Positions 32,845 to 40,419 of a DNA stretch of 40,419 nucleotides are shown here, one piece after another. The stretch spans positions 1 through 40,419 of the forward strand of contig JAJZBG010000020.1 of the NCBI GenBank assembly GCA_021799035.1. Direction: 5' to 3'. Under the pieces are notes generated by a model. The model saw only the letters and a list, made by a program, of their open reading frames with translations. It did no database searches and was not told the origin of the DNA. A program made the translations under genes and the position numbers. Position 1 is the first letter of the stretch. The number at the start of each line of letters is the position of its first letter. Source of the DNA: Actinomycetes bacterium (lineage in GTDB: Bacteria; Actinomycetota; Acidimicrobiia; Acidimicrobiales; Acidimicrobiaceae).

Positions 32845-33345
32845 GCAGACCTCCCCCTGGTGCCAAAAGTTGACAGCAGATCAATTCCACTGCGAACTAG
32901 AAAGATTTTTACCATAGTTTCCTCGAAGATATGGAATTGTCTGTGTTTTCGTCAGTTTCACAAGCCTTGCTACAACTTCGTCTCTGTCGGACTTGAAAAA
33001 AATGGGGATCTGTTGAGCTGATTTCGCTCTGAAGGAATTTTCGGTGGCCATTTTGTATGCCCGGATGAAACGGCGTTATAGTTATGTAACTTTGGGTCCA
33101 CGTGAGGGGGGAAAGCTAGACGCATTGATAGGGCGAATATGTACGTCTGCCCGTGGAATTCTTGGTATGAGTCGAGGCCAGCTGCGCCTTAGGTGACTCT
33201 GTTCCCAGTTCAAGGAGTGGTAGCACCGGTTCCGGCAATGCTGATTGTGGGTGGTTCGGCGCCCAAGAGCAATCGGTAACAGATCGCCCGTAAGAACACT
33301 TTCAATAGGGAACCTTATAAATTTACGAAGCAAAGGATGGGGGAA
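32845..33345. promoter_or_regulatory. Divergent control region between the CocE-type hydrolase and binding-protein genes
   Basis: About 500 bp without a convincing gene. It includes a palindrome AGTTA-TG-TAACT at 33080-33091 and a TATAAA at 33316-33321, about 25 bp before the lipoprotein start, as a possible -10. No -35 box is clear. The length suggests regulated divergent promoters. Confidence 0.45.
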
Positions 33346-34548
33346 ATGAATTCTTCTGGAAAAACGTCCCTGGCAGTCATCGGGGGCCTGTCAATTATGT
33401 CTTTAGTTGCTGCCGCTTGCGGTAGCTCAGGCACATCGTCAACGAATACTCAGACCTCTAAGGCTCCAGCATCGAGTTCTGGTTCTAGTACGACAGCTGC
33501 ATCGTCGGCGTCTCTTGTATCGCAAGCCAAAGCTGAGATAGCCAAGTACAGTTCGCAGCCTGTTTTTACAGCTCCAGGTCCTTCAGTAGATGCGGCGAAG
33601 CTGAAGGGAAAGACAGTGATGGTTGTCGAGCACGACACCGTGTCAGATGCTCTTGTTGAGATAACAAAAGGGATCCAGGCCGCCGGGCAGGCCGCCGGTA
33701 TAACTGTTTCCACTTTCAACGGCCAGGCTACTGTCAGCACCATAGAGCAGGGTATTCAGCAGGGCATCAACCAGAAGGTGGGTGCAATCATCCTGGTTGG
33801 CGTGGCAGCATCACTCGTTCCATCTTCGATCTCGGCGGCAAACGCCGCCCACATACCAGTAATTGGGGTAAACACAGGTCAGCCTGACCAGACGGCGACA
33901 GGAGAAGGTTTTGGCCAAGGAATGTACGGCGGTTCTGCGCCGTCTTACAATGAGCTTGGCCGCCTGATGGCTGACACTGCTATAGTGAACGCAAATGGGG
34001 GGCCAGTCAACGCTGCGGAAATAACCTTTGACAATCCCATTTCGCCAGCCGTGATTGCCGGAATCAAGTCGGTCTTCAACCAGTGCTCAAACTGCAAGGT
34101 CATCAGTTCTCAGGATATCGAGCCTCAGAACTGGCCTACCAAGACGGCAGGCGCAGTATCGTCGCTGATCCTGGCAAATCCCACACTCAACTACATATTT
34201 CCCGTAGTTGACACGATTGGGATTTTTGCATCGGCAGGTGTTGGCCAGGCCGGGGCAAGTGGGAAGGTCTTTGTGGTTTCATCTGACGGCTCAAGTGCTG
34301 GCACTCTCGGATTGGTCCAGAAGGGCCCTGTGTTTCAAGCGGATCCTGGTTTGTCATCGCCATGGGCTGGCTGGGAGGCTATGGACCAGGCTCTGAGAGC
34401 CATGAGTGGAATGCAGCCTGGGAACCCCACAGTTCCGATCATGTACCTGGACAAGTCAAGTCTTTCGGGTGCCAACCTCACCAACCTGGCGAACATTTAC
34501 GGAAGCGCCTACATAGCCGGATACAAGAAGCTTTGGGGTCTTGGATAG
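33346..34548 (+). CDS. Sugar-type ABC transporter substrate-binding lipoprotein
   Basis: The protein has 400 residues from ATG 33346, chosen because AAAGGA lies 8 nt upstream; ATG 33337 is too close to it. The signal peptide has the lipobox VAAAC, then a Ser/Thr-rich linker of about 40 residues. The periplasmic-binding fold (Peripla_BP_4, RbsB class) shows GKTVMVVEHDTVSD, IEQGIQQGINQKVGAIILVG, AAHIPVIGVNTG and VFVVSSDGSSAG. It delivers the ligand to the RbsC/RbsA-type pair 3.3 kb upstream. The CSNCK pair of cysteines in the middle could form a disulfide. Substrate unknown. Confidence 0.9.
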   Translation: MNSSGKTSLAVIGGLSIMSLVAAACGSSGTSSTNTQTSKAPASSSGSSTTAASSASLVSQAKAEIAKYSSQPVFTAPGPSVDAAKLKGKTVMVVEHDTVSDALVEITKGIQAAGQAAGITVSTFNGQATVSTIEQGIQQGINQKVGAIILVGVAASLVPSSISAANAAHIPVIGVNTGQPDQTATGEGFGQGMYGGSAPSYNELGRLMADTAIVNANGGPVNAAEITFDNPISPAVIAGIKSVFNQCSNCKVISSQDIEPQNWPTKTAGAVSSLILANPTLNYIFPVVDTIGIFASAGVGQAGASGKVFVVSSDGSSAGTLGLVQKGPVFQADPGLSSPWAGWEAMDQALRAMSGMQPGNPTVPIMYLDKSSLSGANLTNLANIYGSAYIAGYKKLWGLG

Positions 34549-34571
34549 CTTCATCAGATCTTGAATTCATA

Positions 34572-34600
34572 GGTGGCGTTGGCATCGAGCCGGCGCCACC
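34572..34600 (+). terminator. Hairpin after the binding-protein gene
   Basis: GGTGGCG-TT-GGC / GCC-GG-CGCCACC forms a strong stem 24 bp after the stop. The following GTTGTGGTTT is only weakly T-rich, so this may be a poor intrinsic terminator. Confidence 0.5.
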
Positions 34601-34803
34601 GTTGTGGTTTAAGAGCCCCTGTTGTTTGCAAAGGGCTTGTCCTTCCTCTGCCGCAATAGTTAGGCAGTCTGGTTGCGTTGGCCTCAAATGAGGGTCTCTA
34701 AATCGACGGCCAGTTGCAGCTCCGCCATGCAGTGCGATCGAAATCTGGTGGAGGCAGTGTCTTTCTAGGCGAGGCGGAATGTCCAGCTTGCCTGGTGGCT
34801 CAG

Positions 34804-35736
34804 CTATTTGGAGGCGAACAGTGAGCCCAGCGAGATGTTCCTTCCCGCGAGATGAAAGACGAGGTACTGCTTTGTAGTCGTCAGGCTTGAGTAGCTCAGG
34901 CCTTTCGGCATGGCAGCTATCTCGATTGGCACAGGAGCAGTGCTGGAGAAGACCGCTGATGCGGGGGCAGTTCTACCAAGCGCGTTGACCGTCTCGGGAG
35001 TCAAGTAGAGTTGGCCATTTTTCAGCTGGATTTTGGAAATGACCACCAAAGGTATAGTTTTACCTTGATAGCTGACTTGGTTGCTGGTCCCGATCTCGTT
35101 GTTGCCTGCATAAAAGATGGAGGCGCCGCTGTTCGAGCTGCTTTGGAGGGTACTAGTGAGATCCGAATAGGCGAGAGAGAGCGTGCCAGTAACGCTAGAT
35201 GCCTCAGTCTTGTCCAAAGCGGCTCCGCTGCCTGGAAGCGCACCGGTCATACCTCCCAACTGAAGATCGAGCACAGCATTGGCGAAGATGCCAATTCGGG
35301 ATCTTGAGGCCGAGATGACTGCTGTGCTTTGCGAGGCCGTGAGTTGATCGAGCGGGTTGTTCGAGGCGAATGAGACCGTCACGGGCGAGTTAAAGCAGAA
35401 CCCGGAGGGGGAACTGCTCGAATTTGGGCAGGCGTCGCTCCTTATCAGCTTTTTGGCAAAAGCGGCTTGAGAGGACTGGGTGCGAAATAGGCCGATACCG
35501 CCGATCAGAAGCCCAATCAAGAGGCCTATCCCGAGAGCTTTGCTGGCAAAGACAATTTCGCTTTTCAGCACATCTCCGGACTGTTCTTGGTCCTGCTCGT
35601 CTGGGTCCAGTTGATTTTCAGCAGTTACGCTGCTCTCATTTTCATAAGTGGCATCCTCTTGCCATGTTGCCAGGGTGGGGATTTCAGCATCCGTTTCTTT
35701 CTCTGGAGTGCTGCCTTCTTCTTCGCTGTACTGCAA
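34804..35736 (-). CDS. Membrane-anchored protein, LmeA/DUF2993-like
   Basis: The protein has 310 residues. An acidic, Gln/Glu-rich cytosolic N-terminus of about 60 residues precedes one membrane segment (ALGIGLLIGLLIGGIGLF, about 67-84). The outer domain contains SPVTVSFASNNPLDQLTA, YQGKTIPLVVISKIQLKNGQ, LYLTPETVNALG and PKGLSYSSLTTTKQYLVFHL. That order resembles DUF2993/LmeA proteins, which bind phospholipids and act in mannan and envelope lipid metabolism in mycobacteria. The assignment is tentative. Start TTG 35736 has no strong ribosome site. It is divergent from the TetR gene. Confidence 0.72.
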   Translation of the reverse strand: MQYSEEEGSTPEKETDAEIPTLATWQEDATYENESSVTAENQLDPDEQDQEQSGDVLKSEIVFASKALGIGLLIGLLIGGIGLFRTQSSQAAFAKKLIRSDACPNSSSSPSGFCFNSPVTVSFASNNPLDQLTASQSTAVISASRSRIGIFANAVLDLQLGGMTGALPGSGAALDKTEASSVTGTLSLAYSDLTSTLQSSSNSGASIFYAGNNEIGTSNQVSYQGKTIPLVVISKIQLKNGQLYLTPETVNALGRTAPASAVFSSTAPVPIEIAAMPKGLSYSSLTTTKQYLVFHLAGRNISLGSLFASK

Positions 35737-35801
35737 ATGCTTGCTACCTTTGGGCCTATCGGTGGGTCAAACCTAGTTGGGATCCTGGATCTTTAACCTA
35801 G

Positions 35802-35814
35802 ACTTTTGAAAAGT
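35802..35814. promoter_or_regulatory. 13-bp palindrome in the lmeA-like/tetR divergent space
   Basis: ACTTTT-G-AAAAGT is a perfect odd palindrome, 66 bp from the LmeA-like start and about 100 bp from the TetR start. It could be the TetR operator. An AT-rich CATAAT lies further on at 35851-35856 as a possible tetR -10. Confidence 0.4.
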
Positions 35815-35916
35815 GTATGAGTTGAGTCCGTCTACAAGTCTATTTTGTTGCATAATATATGTGGGAATCACCCATTTCGGAAACTCTAACGTTCGTCTCT
35901 CTTGCAGGAAAAGCTA

Positions 35917-36621
35917 GTGGCTACTCATTCAGAAGAGTTTGAGAAGAGCCAAGAACCTCTTGGCAATACTGTATTGAGACTACTGGATTCCGCGGGAGTT
36001 CCTGAGAGCGATATCCTTCCTCTGGGTAAGAGGGAGCGAAACAAGCTTCATACTCTTCGTGCAATTTATCAATCCGCACTTCAGCTCTTTGATGCGCAGG
36101 GGTTTGACAACACCACCGTCGAGGAGATTTCCACCTCTGCTGGGGTAACGCAGAGGACGCTTTTCAATTACTTTCCAACCAAGGAGTCGATAGTCTCATT
36201 TCCACTGGGATATCTGGGCCGATCCCTGAGTTCGAGGGTTCGGACCGCCAGCGTTTCATTGAGTCCTCTGGAGGCATTGGCCGAAGGCATACTTCAGCTT
36301 TTTGAAGAGGTGTCAAAGACTCCAAGCCTTTCTAACGCTTTGAGGCTCGGGTATAAGATAGTCAACAGCACTCCCAGCCTTGGCGAGTTGAATCTCGCAC
36401 GCCGTTCTCAGCTGTACATGGTCGCATGGAAGGCCCTGCTTGAGCGGGGAGTGGAGCCAGACGATCAGACGTTGCGTGCGGCATCGTCTGGAATAGTCGC
36501 GTGTTCTTTGGCGAGCATGTTCTCATGGCTTGAGGCCGATATGAGATTTTCACTGGTGGAACTTACTCGCTCAGCCCTGTCAATCATGTCGCAGGATCTC
36601 TTCGGCGAAGGGAATCTGTGA
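35917..36621 (+). CDS. TetR-family transcriptional regulator
   Basis: The protein has 234 residues from GTG 35917 (AGGA 7 nt upstream); TTG 35902 is an alternative. An unusual N-terminal extension of about 45 residues comes before the HTH domain: RAIYQSALQLFDAQGFDNTT, then VEEISTSAGVTQRTLFNYFP, typical of TetR helix 2-3. The C-terminal ligand domain (MFSWLEADMRFSLVELTRSA near the end) resembles those of AcrR-like regulators. Divergent from the LmeA-like gene and convergent with the MalY/PatB gene; the targets are unknown, with the divergent gene and the nearby MFS transporter as candidates. Confidence 0.9.
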   Translation: MATHSEEFEKSQEPLGNTVLRLLDSAGVPESDILPLGKRERNKLHTLRAIYQSALQLFDAQGFDNTTVEEISTSAGVTQRTLFNYFPTKESIVSFPLGYLGRSLSSRVRTASVSLSPLEALAEGILQLFEEVSKTPSLSNALRLGYKIVNSTPSLGELNLARRSQLYMVAWKALLERGVEPDDQTLRAASSGIVACSLASMFSWLEADMRFSLVELTRSALSIMSQDLFGEGNL

Positions 36622-36640
36622 ATCCTGCTGGGTGGTTTGA

Positions 36641-37789
36641 TTAGGCCAGAGCTCTCTTGATTCGGTTTAGTATTTCCCCAAGAATTTCCGGTTTGGTGGC
36701 AAAATTGAGCCTTGCCCAGCCTACTCCGGGCGTTCCGAAATCTGGGCCGGGACTGAGGGCGACTCGAGCTTTGTCAAGGAGGAATTCTTGGGGGGATTCG
36801 GCTGCTTTGGTGTCGCGGAAATCAAGCCACGCGAGGTAGGTGCCTTGAGGGGGGATGTAGCGAAGTCCAAAGCAACCCTGTTCCACGAATGACGTTATGG
36901 CGTCTCTGTTGGCCTTCAAGGTTGCCAAAGTAGATTTGAGCCAGCTGTCGCCCTTCGTCCACGCAGCAGTTGCTGCGAGCATACTCGGAGTCGAAATTGA
37001 TCCCCTGAGGTGGGAATCTACTGCTTCGTAACGGGATTTCAGCTCAGCAGAACCGAAATGGACTATGCTGCACCGGAGCCCGGCAATATTAAATGATTTT
37101 GTGGCTGAGGTCATGGTGATGACATTGGCAGCGAATTCGGGCGAAATCGAGGCGAATGGGATATGGTAGCTCGGTTCGTAGACAATATCGCAATGGATCT
37201 CGTCGGCCACGACAAGCACATTGTGTTTATCGCAGATTTCTGCGATTTTCACGAGTTCCGTCTGCGTGAAAACACGTCCGGTGGGGTTATGTGGCGAGCA
37301 GAGGAGCAACAGAGTGGTGCGTGCTTCGCTCGCCAGCAGCTCCAGCTCCTCGAGGTTGATCTCCCAAGTGTCATCGGAGCGCACCAAAGGATTCTCGCGC
37401 AATATGCGGCCGGTATCATTCACGGACTGCAAGAAAGGGGGGTAGATAGGCGTCTGAACTATGACACCGTCGCCAGGGTCGGTCAGCGTAGTAATCGCAA
37501 TGAAGATGCTTTGCACGACGTCGGTTGAAGCAAGCCCCAGTGCTGGGTCGAGTGGGGTGTTGAACCGCTCAATATATCTATCAGAGAAAGCATCGATGAA
37601 TCTGGCCTCCACCTCAGCGCAGGGATATCCGAGATCGCCGTTTTCTATCCTCTCAGTCAGTTCCTGCGCAATCACTGGCGCAATACCGAGATCCATGTCG
37701 GCAATCCATGCCGGAATGACATCTTGTGGATACTTCATCCACTTTGTGCTGGTCGTTCTCTTACTGCGGATCTCGTCTTCGATTGACAT
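36641..37789 (-). CDS. MalY/PatB-family PLP enzyme, cystathionine beta-lyase type
   Basis: The protein has 382 residues with the fold type I order. MKYPQDVIPAWIADMDL at the N-terminus is the MalY/PatB mark; then VQTPIYPPFLQSV, LLLCSPHNPTGRVFT and VVADEIHCDIVY with the PLP-binding Asp. The Schiff-base Lys is in TSATKSFNIAGLRCS. C-S beta-lyases cleave cystathionine and related cysteine conjugates to pyruvate, ammonia and a thiol; some members regulate instead. ATG 37789 has GGAG upstream. It follows the MFS gene by 74 bp, possibly as one unit. Confidence 0.92.
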   Translation of the reverse strand: MSIEDEIRSKRTTSTKWMKYPQDVIPAWIADMDLGIAPVIAQELTERIENGDLGYPCAEVEARFIDAFSDRYIERFNTPLDPALGLASTDVVQSIFIAITTLTDPGDGVIVQTPIYPPFLQSVNDTGRILRENPLVRSDDTWEINLEELELLASEARTTLLLLCSPHNPTGRVFTQTELVKIAEICDKHNVLVVADEIHCDIVYEPSYHIPFASISPEFAANVITMTSATKSFNIAGLRCSIVHFGSAELKSRYEAVDSHLRGSISTPSMLAATAAWTKGDSWLKSTLATLKANRDAITSFVEQGCFGLRYIPPQGTYLAWLDFRDTKAAESPQEFLLDKARVALSPGPDFGTPGVGWARLNFATKPEILGEILNRIKRALA

Positions 37790-37863
37790 CTCTTTCTCCG
37801 TGCTGGACCTGATTCCAGGATAGTTGCGGAGAGCCAGAGAGTGGCAGGAGTCAACAGGAGGCT

Positions 37864-39120
37864 CTATTGGTCAATGGCTTGATTAAGCGGGATCTTTTTA
37901 GTGCCTATCTGATCTTTCTGTAACAGCGACACAAGAGTTCCGACGAGAAGCATCGCCAGAGAGGCGAGGATTCCCAGTCTGATTCCATGGGAAGTATCAG
38001 ACAGGGTTCCCACGCTGATGGGGCCGACGATCTGTCCGAACGCGATTGCAGTGGTATACAATCCAATCGCACTGCCGATGAATCTTTGATCCAGATTCCT
38101 CTGAGCCAAAATGGTGTAGGAGGTGGCAACCGACATGATCGAGGACCCAAACAAAAGGGCTGACACCATCAGAATGACGAAGTTCTTTGTCAAAAGAGGA
38201 AATGCAGTACCCGCGCTTGCGACAAACAGGACGGATGCAAGCCCGACGCCTCCCTTCATGCGTGCCAACGCCCTGCCCCATATTGGGCCGGTGATCATCG
38301 CTGATATCCCAAGCATCGCCCAGAACCAAGCAATGGTGTTGCTGGCCGATCCCTCAGCGGTCATAAAAGCAACGAGGAAAGTCACAAAGGAGATGTAGCC
38401 CGCGCCAAATAGGGCAGACGTTATTATTGACGGCTCAAGCCCCCTTATGGGGAATCTCAAGGAGGCCTTTTTCCCTTGCTGCTCTGGCTCGTAAAGATGT
38501 CTGGTCTGTGGGATGGAAAGTGCAGCACTTATCAAACACATTGCTCCCATTGAAATCCATCCCCATTGCCAGGCGGCAGGTCCAAATTTGGAGAGCAACG
38601 GCGGTATGACCAACCCCGACACTACGATTCCCGTGCCAGCGCCCGCGTAGTATATTCCAGATGCTGTAGCGGCGGCCTTCCCGCTCAGGTGCCTCGATGT
38701 GGACGATATGAGGCTTCCGCCAACCACAAATGTTACTCCGCCGAAAAACCCCGACAGAGTGCGCACTACGACCAGTAGAGCAAAATTAGGGGAAATGCCG
38801 GAGAGGAGGCTCATGACTGCAAGGAGCAGAATGGAAGCTGAGAATGTCCTCTTGCCGCCAAATCTGTTGGAATAGGACGTCGCAGTGAATGCACCGACAA
38901 GGTACCCCATTGCGTTGACTGTGTTCAGAGTTCCAAGTTTCTGATAATCCCAACGCAGCGTCGTCTCCATTGCTGGCAGAATCAGCGAGTACGAAAATCG
39001 TGCAAATCCAAGGCTTGAAGCTGATGCCATAGCCATCGCGGCCGATCTCAAATAGATCAAGCTGTTGCCTTCAGTTGCTTGGGGATTGCTTGTCGCGATT
39101 ATGGGTAGCTCCTTGCTCAT
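37864..39120 (-). CDS. MFS transporter, YbfB/YjiJ type
   Basis: The protein has 418 residues and about 12 hydrophobic segments. The N-terminal LGFARFSYSLILPAMETTLRWDY and GTLNTVNAMGYLVGAFTATS are the marks of the YbfB/YjiJ family. The cytosolic loop after helix 2 (SYSNRFGGKRTF) stands for the MFS signature. Gly-rich segments such as SGFFGGVTFVVGGSLISS and GIYYAGAGTGIVVSGLVIPP are typical. Substrate unknown; export of a small metabolite is likely. It is placed directly upstream of a C-S lyase gene on the same strand, so a sulfur compound is possible (inference). Confidence 0.9.
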   Translation of the reverse strand: MSKELPIIATSNPQATEGNSLIYLRSAAMAMASASSLGFARFSYSLILPAMETTLRWDYQKLGTLNTVNAMGYLVGAFTATSYSNRFGGKRTFSASILLLAVMSLLSGISPNFALLVVVRTLSGFFGGVTFVVGGSLISSTSRHLSGKAAATASGIYYAGAGTGIVVSGLVIPPLLSKFGPAAWQWGWISMGAMCLISAALSIPQTRHLYEPEQQGKKASLRFPIRGLEPSIITSALFGAGYISFVTFLVAFMTAEGSASNTIAWFWAMLGISAMITGPIWGRALARMKGGVGLASVLFVASAGTAFPLLTKNFVILMVSALLFGSSIMSVATSYTILAQRNLDQRFIGSAIGLYTTAIAFGQIVGPISVGTLSDTSHGIRLGILASLAMLLVGTLVSLLQKDQIGTKKIPLNQAIDQ

Positions 39121-39294
39121 CTTGTTGGGAAATATCTAGTGGATTGGAATCTCATCTTCAGGCCTCCGGCTCGGGGCAACAATCGCTTCAGATCTATGCG
39201 ACATGCATCTCGGAAGTTTGCTCCGTGGTCTCTTTTGAGTCATATGTCTCGATTCGTTACTACGTGTCTCGTGAAGCTCGCGTTCAATCGATCA

Positions 39295-39351
39295 GTGCAA
39301 AATGGCTGCCGGGCATGGCTGGGGACGAGTCCTGAAACAGCCATTTTGCAC
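39295..39351. repeat. 14-bp perfect inverted repeat with 29-nt loop
   Basis: GTGCAAAATGGCTG (39295-39308) is exactly complementary to CAGCCATTTTGCAC (39338-39351). The loop contains a GGAC/GTCC mini-dyad. It is not followed by a T-run. It could be the end of a structured RNA, a small foldback mobile element or an operator pair; nothing decides between them. Confidence 0.8.
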
Positions 39352-39661
39352 CGTATGCTGCCGGAGGACAGCAAACTTGTTGCTTAGGTGGACGGGTTCC
39401 ACTTCGTGAAGAGTTGGGCAAGCCCGGTGAGTCCGCTCTGGGGTGTTCAGCTTCAGTCGTTCTGGCAGGGAGGTACCAGAACTCGATTTGAAGGCCGAGT
39501 CTCCTGCAACTCGTATCGACTCTTTGTTCACCTGAAATCCCCCCGAGATCGGCCTCACCGATCAGGCCTGATCCAGACCTCTTGAATTCAGAGGCTGACA
39601 AAGCTTATACCTTTAGCGAGTTACTAAATAAATTGGCTCAACAGAATTTCCGCTCAGCAGA

Positions 39662-39691
39662 AAACGCCCCATCAGGTGTGATGGGGCGTTT
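39662..39691. terminator. Bidirectional intrinsic terminator
   Basis: AAACGCCCCATCA / TGATGGGGCGTTT pairs over 13 bp around a GGTG loop. A-runs before and T-runs after the GC core give the right shape on both strands. No gene ends next to it, so it implies an unannotated short transcript or a lost gene. Confidence 0.8.
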
Positions 39692-40180
39692 ATCCCTATG
39701 ACAAACCCTGGGATTTTGCGCATGCGGGCAGGGGAGATAGTCTGACATATATGGGGGTTGTGCATTTCGAGAGCCTGGTCATAGTGAAGTCGCCACGTTG
39801 GCGTGAAGGTCTGAGGAAAGCAAAACTTCCGTTCGGTAACAGTGGCGATCAAGCTGAACGTAGTCGCATAATGTGGCTCATTCATGACTCATCCTGAAGG
39901 TCGTTCAGACGCTTCAAGATGATCACCTTTGTAGGCGGATTGAGATTCCGTGCTATCCGCGGACTTCCAAGCTTTGTTGCTTCAGATTCAGGCGCCGACT
40001 CGTTCTGAGGGTCCGTTGGGCCCTGCTATTGCTCGAGATTGCTGCAAATACTGTTGATAGATGTAGTGGACCGAAGAGATTGTGTCTAGCGCCGAAAATA
40101 GATATTATGTCAAGTAAGAAAACTGGAACACACTAAGAGTCCAGCAGGTGGGGTCACTGAGCCTCGAAGACAACGTGTTT

Positions 40181-40419
40181 TTAATGGGCTTCTTGGTACT
40201 CCAGGAAAGCCTCGAAAGCTCTTGGTCCGTAAACGGTCCCAGGGCCGCCACTCAGCATTATTGCTACACCTATAGCTTCTGCCACCTCATCCCTCGAAGC
40301 TCCTTGTATCGCTGCTGCTCTTGCGTGGCTGGAAATGCAACCGTCACACTTATTTACCACCGATATCGCCAAAGCGATCAGCTCCTTGGTCTTCTTTGAG
40401 AGAACACCCTCTGCGGTTG
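40181..40419 (-). CDS. Carboxymuconolactone decarboxylase/AhpD-like protein (5' end outside window)
   Basis: The frame is open to the window edge; 78 residues plus stop are visible. EGVLSKKTKELIALAISVVN leads into the redox-type motif CDGCISSH (CxxC-x2-H), followed by a C-terminal helix pair (ASRDEVAEAIGVAIMLSGGP and AFEAFLEYQ). CxxC members of this family act as AhpD-like peroxidase partners or alkylhydroperoxidases; members without CxxC decarboxylate. Hydroperoxide reduction is the better guess here. An apparent start at 40372 is internal to the domain, so the gene begins beyond the window. Confidence 0.92.
   Translation of the reverse strand, partial: TAEGVLSKKTKELIALAISVVNKCDGCISSHARAAAIQGASRDEVAEAIGVAIMLSGGPGTVYGPRAFEAFLEYQEAH

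Larger units (their letters stand above)
39121..40180. other. 1.06-kb gene-free region
   Basis: No open frame here has recognisable family features on either strand. It holds the promoter side of the MFS gene, a long perfect inverted repeat (39295-39351) and a terminator (39662-39691). Short frames at 39284-39601 and 39613-39885 (minus) and 39388-39585 (plus) look like chance frames. Confidence 0.6.

Noticed and set aside
39284-39601. Overlapping minus-strand frames in the gene-free region
   Set aside because: They run across the 14-bp inverted repeat, overlap each other in different frames and show no domain pattern; no transposase motif was seen.

Overview
The window looks like chromosomal DNA of an actinobacterium, most likely an acidophilic member of the Acidimicrobiia (Acidithrix- or Ferrimicrobium-like; inference). 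The evidence is roughly even base composition, frequent GTG/TTG starts, a [17 protein letters not shown]-type repeat protein of the kind common in that class, a MurT/GatD pair for peptidoglycan amidation, a mitochondrial-type aconitase, and a candidate 6C small RNA, a family described from Actinobacteria. Most genes are housekeeping or metabolic. A degraded accessory-looking stretch lies at about 24.6-27.3 kb and a gene-poor stretch at 39.1-40.2 kb. There are no CRISPR arrays, intact insertion sequences or phage genes.

Layout. 1-3.2 kb: the end of a repeat protein, an FMN reductase, a selenophosphate synthetase whose real reading frame passes through an in-frame TGA at the catalytic position (so it is itself a selenoprotein), a flavin/F420-type oxidase and an anchored unknown protein. 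3.36-3.61 kb: tRNA-Cys and tRNA-Val(GAC). 4.0-7.3 kb: a GH3 lipoprotein, then pheA-tyrA (phenylalanine and tyrosine synthesis). 7.3-12.4 kb, minus strand: a Dabb protein, an SDR lacking the usual Tyr/Lys, two universal stress proteins, PhoU, a second SDR and a LysR regulator. 12.49-12.57 kb: 6C-type RNA. 12.66-14.7 kb: murT-gatD. 14.9-18.0 kb: aconitase divergent from a GntR/UTRA regulator.

18.0-24.1 kb holds the most striking block: a minus-strand operon with stop/start overlaps. In transcription order it encodes a fatty acyl-CoA reductase fused to a HAD phosphatase, a zinc alcohol dehydrogenase, a LarA-like (nickel-pincer family) enzyme lacking one of the usual catalytic histidines, and a PlsC-type acyltransferase. 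The set suggests an undescribed lipid or fatty-alcohol pathway. 24.2-27.0 kb: small membrane proteins, tRNA-Val(CAC), a small metal-binding-like protein and a broken MarP-type protease.

27.3-34.5 kb: a ribose-type ABC importer (permease, double ATPase, lipoprotein binding protein) interrupted by an oppositely oriented pair, a CocE-type hydrolase and a cyclase-family hydrolase. This looks like an uptake-and-hydrolysis module for an unknown compound, with a 25-bp operator-like palindrome ahead of it. 34.8-39.1 kb: an LmeA-like anchored protein, a TetR regulator, a MalY/PatB C-S lyase and a YbfB/YjiJ-type MFS transporter. The window ends in a carboxymuconolactone decarboxylase/AhpD-like gene cut by the edge.
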